Of a stretch of DNA of 10,052 bases, positions 5,905 through 10,052 are shown piece after piece. The stretch is taken from assembly GCA_026396355.1 (NCBI GenBank), contig JAPLWY010000018.1, forward strand, positions 16,422-26,473. The letters run 5' to 3'. This DNA is from Microcaldota archaeon (GTDB lineage Archaea > Micrarchaeota > Micrarchaeia > Anstonellales > Anstonellaceae). A program made the translations under genes and the position numbers. Below the pieces are notes generated by a model. It saw only the letters and a program-made list of their open reading frames with translations. It ran no database searches and had not been told where the DNA came from. The first letter of the stretch is position 1; the number at the start of each line of letters is the position of its first letter.

Positions 5905-6816
5905 ATGGTGACAGCGTACCGAACAGACTTGGAAATCGCGCAATCTATCCGGCTCAAGCCTTCTTACAAAATAGCCGCGCGCCTCGGAATACCAAAAGAC
6001 CAGCTCGACCCCCGCGGGAAGTTCATATCGAAAATCCCAATCGAATACAGCGTCATGACTCCTAAAAATCCGGACAGCAAGCTCATACTGGTCACGGCAA
6101 TGACTCCCACTTCAATGGGGGAAGGAAAGACAACTGTTACTATCGGGCTGGACCAGGGGCTACAGCTGCTGCTTGGGAAAACCTCAACAGTCATCTGCAC
6201 TCTTCGCGAGCCGAGCCTTGGCCCGGTTTTCGGGATGAAAGGCGGCGCTGCAGGCGGAGGATGGTCCCAGGTGCTTCCCATGGAGGACATAAACCTCCAC
6301 TTCACCGGGGACCTTCACGCGATTACCGCAGCGAACAACCTTCTTGCAATCATGATCAGCAACCATATCGACAACCAGGGTAATGAGCTGGGCTTCAAGA
6401 CAGTCACATGGAAGTTCTGCATGGACATGAATGCCCGCGAGCTGAGGGAAGTGGAAATCGGCCGCAATCAGAGGGGGTCCACGCCTCGCATCACCGGATT
6501 CGACATAACCGCGGCAAGCGAAGTGATGGCAATATTCTGCCTGTCCAATGACCTTGGCGAGCTCAAGCAGAAGCTGGGCAGCATAATTGTGGGCTACAAC
6601 CAAAGCGACATGCCGATTTTTGCAAGGGATTTGAAGGCCGAGGGGGCAATGGCATCCTTGCTCAAGGACGCGCTCAAGCCCAACCTGGTGCAGACAATCG
6701 AAGGCGGCCCGGCATTCGTGCACGGCGGGCCATTACGGGACAAACAGCATAATCGCGACCAGGGCAGCGCTCAATCTTTCGGATTACGTTGTCACGGAAG
6801 CCGGGTTCGGCGCTGA
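5905..6816 (+). CDS. fhs: Formate-tetrahydrofolate ligase, N-terminal open frame
   Basis: This frame encodes about 276 genuine residues followed by 27 out-of-frame residues ending in GSRVRR. The true part holds the ATP-binding loop TPTSMGEGKTT (67-77), the REPSLGPVFGMKGGAAGGG segment that follows it, and the NLHFTGDLHAITAANNLL region typical of the enzyme. It stops in the middle of the HGGPFANIAHG motif, so on its own it lacks the C-terminal half of the fold and is unlikely to be active. Confidence 0.75.
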   Translation: MVTAYRTDLEIAQSIRLKPSYKIAARLGIPKDQLDPRGKFISKIPIEYSVMTPKNPDSKLILVTAMTPTSMGEGKTTVTIGLDQGLQLLLGKTSTVICTLREPSLGPVFGMKGGAAGGGWSQVLPMEDINLHFTGDLHAITAANNLLAIMISNHIDNQGNELGFKTVTWKFCMDMNARELREVEIGRNQRGSTPRITGFDITAASEVMAIFCLSNDLGELKQKLGSIIVGYNQSDMPIFARDLKAEGAMASLLKDALKPNLVQTIEGGPAFVHGGPLRDKQHNRDQGSAQSFGLRCHGSRVRR

Positions 6817-6865
6817 CCTTGGCGCTGAGAAGTTTTTCGATATTGTCTCCCGCTACGGGAAATTC

Positions 6866-7594
6866 ATGCCTGACGCCGCGGTGTTGGTGGCAAGCGTCCG
6901 CGCGCTCAAGTACCACGGCGGGGCTGGCAAGGACGCCTTGAAAGAGGAAAACGTTGCAGCCATGGAAGGGGGATTTGCCAATCTTGAGCGGCATGCCCGG
7001 AACATGAAAAAGTTCGGCATTGACGCAGTGGTTGCGATAAACAGGTTTGCCTCTGACACGAACGCCGAGGTGAACCGGCTCGTTGCGCTTTGCAAGGACA
7101 ATGGCATACGGTTTGCCGAAACCAATGTCTGGGAAAAGGGCGGGCGCGGGGGCTTGGAGCTGGGCAGGGCAGTGCTGGATTCAATTGCTGCGGGCAATTC
7201 GACTCCGAAGCGGCCGCTTTATGGCCTCTCGCTTCCCCTCAAGGACAAGATAAATGTCATAGTGAAGGAAATCTATGGCGGGGCCGGAGTGGCGTATTCC
7301 GAAGAAGTCAGGGCCAAGCTTGAACGGGCGCAGGAACTCTACCCGAATCTTCCGGTGTGCATGGCCAAGACGCAGTATTCGTTTACAGGCAATGCGAAGG
7401 TCCTGAACGTGCCAGTGGGCGAATGGCAGTTGGATATCAAGGCTGTCCAGGTCGCGGCTGGCGCAGGTTTCGTGAAAGTCATCGCTGGGGATATAATGAC
7501 AATGCCTGGGCTTTCAAAGCACCCTGCGGCTGAAAGCATCGATGTCGTACTCAACCAGATAACAGGAAATTACGAGATAACAGGGCTTTTCTAG
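6866..7594 (+). CDS. fhs: Formate-tetrahydrofolate ligase, C-terminal open frame
   Basis: This is the remainder of fhs in the frame shifted by one. Family sequence is readable from about 6737 (GTNSIIATRAAL, DYVVTEAGFGADLGAEKFFD) although the first ATG is at 6866. It continues through VRALKYHGG, the FAETNVWEKGGRGG region and the family's typical end (a PGLSKHPAAESID stretch, then ITGLF). There is no ribosome binding site before 6866, so separate translation is unlikely. Confidence 0.7.
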   Translation: MPDAAVLVASVRALKYHGGAGKDALKEENVAAMEGGFANLERHARNMKKFGIDAVVAINRFASDTNAEVNRLVALCKDNGIRFAETNVWEKGGRGGLELGRAVLDSIAAGNSTPKRPLYGLSLPLKDKINVIVKEIYGGAGVAYSEEVRAKLERAQELYPNLPVCMAKTQYSFTGNAKVLNVPVGEWQLDIKAVQVAAGAGFVKVIAGDIMTMPGLSKHPAAESIDVVLNQITGNYEITGLF

Positions 7595-7610
7595 CCGCCG
7601 CCCCCTGTGG

Positions 7611-7615
7611 TTTTT
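7611..7615 (+). terminator. Possible T-run terminator of fhs
   Basis: Five T residues follow a C-rich stretch 17 bases after the fhs stop codon. No strong hairpin precedes them, but archaeal termination often uses a T-run alone. Confidence 0.35.
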
Positions 7616-7636
7616 GAAGTTGGCCCGCCCGGGATC
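7616..7636. repeat. Second copy of the tRNA-Val 3' end, 21 bp
   Basis: This 21-base segment matches 7736-7756 at 20 of 21 positions; the difference is T versus G at the sixth base. The matching segment covers the tRNA-Val acceptor 3' strand, its T-stem 3' strand, part of the T-loop and five bases beyond the tRNA. The copies are direct repeats 120 bases apart. Such pairs arise from integration into a tRNA 3' end or from a decayed tRNA duplicate. Confidence 0.7.
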
Positions 7637-7704
7637 TTAGTCGAACGGTTCGCCGTTCGACTTCTGCCCATTTTGCCTCTGCAAAATGGCCATCTAACCG
7701 GGCG
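7626..7704. ncRNA. Three-stem (three-way junction) structured element
   Basis: Three perfect stems nest in 79 bases. P1 is CGCCCGG (7626-7632) with CCGGGCG (7698-7704), 7 bp. P2 is 7639-7648 with 7653-7662, 10 bp closed by a TTCG loop on the plus strand. P3 is 7668-7676 with 7681-7689, 9 bp closed by CTCT, with G7666-C7690 adding a pair across a bulge. The joining strands hold near-identical hexamers ATCTTA (7634-7639) and ATCTAA (7692-7697). The strand of expression is not known; no TATA box or T-run clearly frames it. It is not a tRNA, as it has no T-loop or anticodon arm. It could be a structured RNA, a DNA cruciform or a small mobile element. Confidence 0.55.
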
Positions 7705-7717
7705 TCTTTGTTAATGT

Positions 7718-7722
7718 AAAAA
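7718..7722 (-). terminator. T-run after tRNA-Val
   Basis: Five T residues on the minus strand follow the tRNA-Val 3' end by 17 bases, a plausible terminator retained behind the damaged gene. Confidence 0.4.
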
Positions 7723-7739
7723 GGGAGGGGTTACAGAAG

Positions 7740-7797
7740 TGGGCCCGCCCGGGATCGAACCGGGAGTCTTCGCTGTGTGAGAGCGACGTGTTAACCA
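7740..7797 (-). tRNA. tRNA-Val(CAC), 5' end missing
   Basis: The 3' four-fifths of a valine tRNA is intact: discriminator A (7740), acceptor 3' strand CGGGCCC, T-stem CCCGG/CCGGG with loop TTCGATC, variable AGACT, anticodon stem TCGCT/AGCGA with loop CT-CAC-AC (anticodon 7779-7777), and D-arm 3' half GGTTAACAC. The expected 5' part, acceptor GGGCCCG and D-stem GTGT, is not present; the sequence stops matching at about 7798, some 20 bases before the alaS start codon. I found no match for the missing part within the next 300 bases. It is therefore a truncated gene, a trans-split half or an assembly junction. Confidence 0.7.
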
Positions 7798-7816
7798 TTG
7801 TCGGCTTTGACGACAA

Positions 7817-10052
7817 ATGAAGGCGCTGCGCATAGAGTTTTCCAAGGACTGGCAGAAGCACTACAAGGTGGCGGCGCTTGAGGAGCGGGGCTATTCGCGC
7901 CAGAAATGCTCCAAATGCAGCAGGCACTTCTGGGCGGTTGAGGCGCGCGAAATGTGCTCAGACTCCTCCTGCATGGGATACGGGTTCATTGGCAAGAAAA
8001 TGGCGAAAAAGCCCCTTGGCTATGTCGAAACCTGGAAAAAAATAGAGGAATACTTCAAGAAGCACGGGCACACTTCGCTTGAGGCTTACCCCACTGTAGC
8101 GCGCTGGCGCGATGACTTGTACTTTACTATTGCATCGATAAACGACTTCCAGCCCTATGTTGTCTCAGGCGAGCTTGAGCCCCCTGCAAACCCGCTCATT
8201 GTGCCGCAGCAGTGCATCCGCTTCCCCGACATTTCAAATGTTGGCGTGACTGGCAGGCACTACACCACATTTGTGATGGTGGGCCAGCATGCATTCAACA
8301 CCAAGAAAACCGGCAACTTCTACTGGAAAGACGAGGCAATCACGCATGACTTGGGCTATCTTTCGCATTTGGGGATAGATGAAAAGCACCTGGTTTTCAA
8401 CGAGGATGTCTGGGTAGGGGGCGGCAATTTCGGCCCCTGCATAGAGTATTTTGCAGATGGCTTGGAGCTTGGCAACTGCGTGTTCATGCAATACGAGGAA
8501 TTGCCTGGGGGCGCCTCGCGCGAGCTTTCAACTAAAGTGATAGATATGGGCGCTGGGCTTGAGCGGCTTGCCTGGATTACGCACGGAAGCCCGGTAAGCT
8601 ATGATATTGTGTTTGGCGAGGCAGTTTCAAAAATCCAGAAGAAAGCAGGGATAAAAGTGGATGAAAAGCTCTTCCTGGAATATGCGAGGCTGTCTGGCAT
8701 TCTTGATGCTGATGAGGCTGCAGACCAGTTTGGCAAGGAAAAAGCCGAAATAGCGAAAAAGCTTGGCATGAGCGTGGCTGAAATGGCGCAGACCTTCTCC
8801 CCGCTTCACGCAACCTATGCCTGCGCAGACCATCTCAAAACCATCCTTTTCACCTCTACTGACGGCATGCTTCCCTCAAACTCAGGAGGGGGCTACAATC
8901 TGCGCATGATACTTCGCAGGGTTTTCGGGTTTGATGGAGAGTTTGCGCTCTCGCTTGACTATGCAGGCGTGCTGGAAGCGCATGCCCACCATTTGCGCGA
9001 AATATTTCCCAAGCTAAAAGAAGGCGTGCCAACTGCAATTGCGGTGATTGAGGAGGAGCAGAAGAAATACGCTGCAAGCAAGGAAAAGGGCAGGGGCAAA
9101 GTTGCCGCTCTTCTTTCCAAGAGTAAACCGATTGGCGTTTCAGAGCTCAAGAAACTCTATGAAAGCGATGGAATTCCGGCAGAGCTTGTGGCAGAGATTG
9201 CACGGGAAAAGAATTTGAAAGTGGAAATACCCGACAATTTCTACTCATTGCTTCGCAAGGAGGATGAGACAGGCGAGCCAATCGAGCCCAAGGTGGATGT
9301 TGAGGGGCATGCAAAGACAAAAACGCTATTCTACGACTCAGTTGAGGAATTCGATGCCACTGTTCTGGCAGTGAAGGGCAAGTTCGTTATTCTTGATGCA
9401 ACCGCATTTTATCCAGAAGGCGGCGGGCAGATTTTCGACATTGGCGAGATTGAAGGGAAGAAAGTAAAGAATGTGCAGAAGGAAAAAGGCGTAATACTTC
9501 ACGAAGTTGATGGCGCCTCCTCATTCAAGGCAGGGCAAAACGTGCATGGAAAAGTGGATGGGAAAAGAAGGACGCAGATAGCGCAGCACCATGCCTCAAT
9601 TCACCTCATCAATGCCTGCGCGCGCGAAATACTGGGCTCGCACATCTGGCAGGCAGGCTCTTACAAGGACGAGCACAAGGCGCATATAGACCTTACCCAT
9701 TACCGGAAAATAACCTGGGACGAGCTTGAGAAGATAGAGCAGCTTGCCAACAAGTACGTGCTGCAAAACCTGCCTATCAAAACAGCGGTGCTTTGCAGGA
9801 ACGAGGCAGAGCAGAAATACGGATTCAGATTATACCAAGGCGGTGCTGTGCCTGGCAAGGAATTGCGCGTGGTCTCAATAGGCAATATTGACCACCAGGC
9901 ATGCGGCGGAACTCATAATTACGTGAAAAGCACTGGCGAGCTTGAAATGGTGAAAATAGTCAAGCGCGAGGGAGTGCAGGACGGGGTGGAACGTGTGGTC
10001 ATCAAATCCGGCCCAGAGGCCGTCAAGCATATTGAAGAGAGGGAAAGGCTGC
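7817..10052 (+). CDS. alaS: Alanyl-tRNA synthetase, archaeal type, 3' end outside window
   Basis: The enzyme attaches alanine to tRNA-Ala and hydrolyses mischarged Ser- or Gly-tRNA-Ala. The window holds 745 codons of roughly 900. The ATG at 7817 is set by an in-frame TGA at 7808. Order of domains: an archaeal N-terminal zinc-binding region (CSKC 31-34, then C47 and C52), the class II catalytic core with HTSLEAYPTVARWRDDLYFT (85-104) and motif 3 GAGLERLAW (245-253), a helical tRNA-recognition part, and the editing domain with zinc ligands in HHASIH (H592 and H596) and CGGTH (C696, H700). The C-terminal oligomerisation domain is beyond the edge. There is no TATA box or GGTGA site before the start, because a truncated tRNA-Val on the other strand ends about 20 bases upstream. 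Confidence 0.95.
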   Translation, partial: MKALRIEFSKDWQKHYKVAALEERGYSRQKCSKCSRHFWAVEAREMCSDSSCMGYGFIGKKMAKKPLGYVETWKKIEEYFKKHGHTSLEAYPTVARWRDDLYFTIASINDFQPYVVSGELEPPANPLIVPQQCIRFPDISNVGVTGRHYTTFVMVGQHAFNTKKTGNFYWKDEAITHDLGYLSHLGIDEKHLVFNEDVWVGGGNFGPCIEYFADGLELGNCVFMQYEELPGGASRELSTKVIDMGAGLERLAWITHGSPVSYDIVFGEAVSKIQKKAGIKVDEKLFLEYARLSGILDADEAADQFGKEKAEIAKKLGMSVAEMAQTFSPLHATYACADHLKTILFTSTDGMLPSNSGGGYNLRMILRRVFGFDGEFALSLDYAGVLEAHAHHLREIFPKLKEGVPTAIAVIEEEQKKYAASKEKGRGKVAALLSKSKPIGVSELKKLYESDGIPAELVAEIAREKNLKVEIPDNFYSLLRKEDETGEPIEPKVDVEGHAKTKTLFYDSVEEFDATVLAVKGKFVILDATAFYPEGGGQIFDIGEIEGKKVKNVQKEKGVILHEVDGASSFKAGQNVHGKVDGKRRTQIAQHHASIHLINACAREILGSHIWQAGSYKDEHKAHIDLTHYRKITWDELEKIEQLANKYVLQNLPIKTAVLCRNEAEQKYGFRLYQGGAVPGKELRVVSIGNIDHQACGGTHNYVKSTGELEMVKIVKREGVQDGVERVVIKSGPEAVKHIEERERL

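Larger units (their letters stand above)
5905..7594 (+). pseudogene. fhs: Formate-tetrahydrofolate ligase, frameshifted by an apparent 14-base deletion
   Basis: The enzyme joins formate to tetrahydrofolate using ATP, making 10-formyl-tetrahydrofolate for purine and one-carbon metabolism in the cytosol. Both halves are clearly this family and almost colinear with it. The frame breaks at 6734/6735: after HGGP the family continues with F-A-N-I-A-H-G-T-N-S, but here only the four bases TTAC separate the CCA codon from GGG-ACA-AAC. Eighteen bases are expected, so 14 are missing. Adding 14 to the 1690 bases from ATG to stop gives 1704, exactly 568 codons, close to the usual size of about 556 residues. 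No other lesion is seen, so the change is recent or a sequence error. I start at the ATG at 5905, six bases after GGGGGTG, rather than the GTG at 5896. Confidence 0.85.

Noticed and set aside
6184..7197. Minus-strand reading frames opposite fhs
   Set aside because: They lie antisense to clearly recognisable formate-tetrahydrofolate ligase sequence and have no features of their own.
7626..7704. Integron attC site, suggested by GTTAGAT and ATCTAAC matches to the core boxes
   Set aside because: The boxes are in the wrong order and orientation for attC, and no integrase or cassette is present.
7626..7704. A second tRNA gene on the minus strand
   Set aside because: The ends pair for only 6-7 bases and the interior is two long hairpins with 4-nt loops, with no T-loop, D-loop or 7-nt anticodon loop.

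Overview
The window looks like part of an archaeal genome, probably a small-genome (DPANN-type) lineage. The lineage is an inference. The archaeal assignment rests on TATA boxes of the TTTATATA type about 25-30 bases before starts, GGTGA-type ribosome binding sites, a tRNA with two bulge-helix-bulge introns and no encoded CCA, and an alanyl-tRNA synthetase whose N-terminal zinc-binding region and layout are of the archaeal type.

Layout. Positions 1-3698 (minus) are one uninterrupted reading frame that leaves the window on the left: at least 1232 residues, with an N-terminal M48-like zinc metallopeptidase, about 800 residues of mostly helical sequence, and the start of a UbiB/ABC1-like atypical kinase. 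It has its own promoter and is probably leaderless. Positions 3856-4713 (minus) encode a soluble family 2 glycosyltransferase. Positions 4867-5003 (minus) are tRNA-Glu(CTC) with a 43-nt D-loop intron and a 19-nt anticodon-loop intron. Positions 5031-5160 hold a perfect hairpin and a two-copy imperfect tandem repeat, possibly a small RNA. Positions 5228-5650 (plus) encode an unrecognised 140-residue protein. Positions 5905-7594 (plus) are formate-tetrahydrofolate ligase broken by what looks like a 14-base deletion. Positions 7595-7816 hold a three-stem structured element, a second copy of a tRNA-Val 3' end, and a tRNA-Val(CAC) lacking its 5' end. Positions 7817-10052 (plus) are the first 745 codons of alaS, running off the right edge.

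No operon is evident. The minus-strand genes have separate promoters. The plus-strand genes are functionally unrelated apart from general one-carbon metabolism and translation. The two damage points (fhs near 6734 and tRNA-Val near 7798) could be real decay, recent rearrangement or assembly error.

The most noteworthy items are the peptidase-kinase fusion, the doubly interrupted tRNA-Glu whose intron copies the D-stem partner sequence, and the three-way-junction element beside the duplicated tRNA 3' end.
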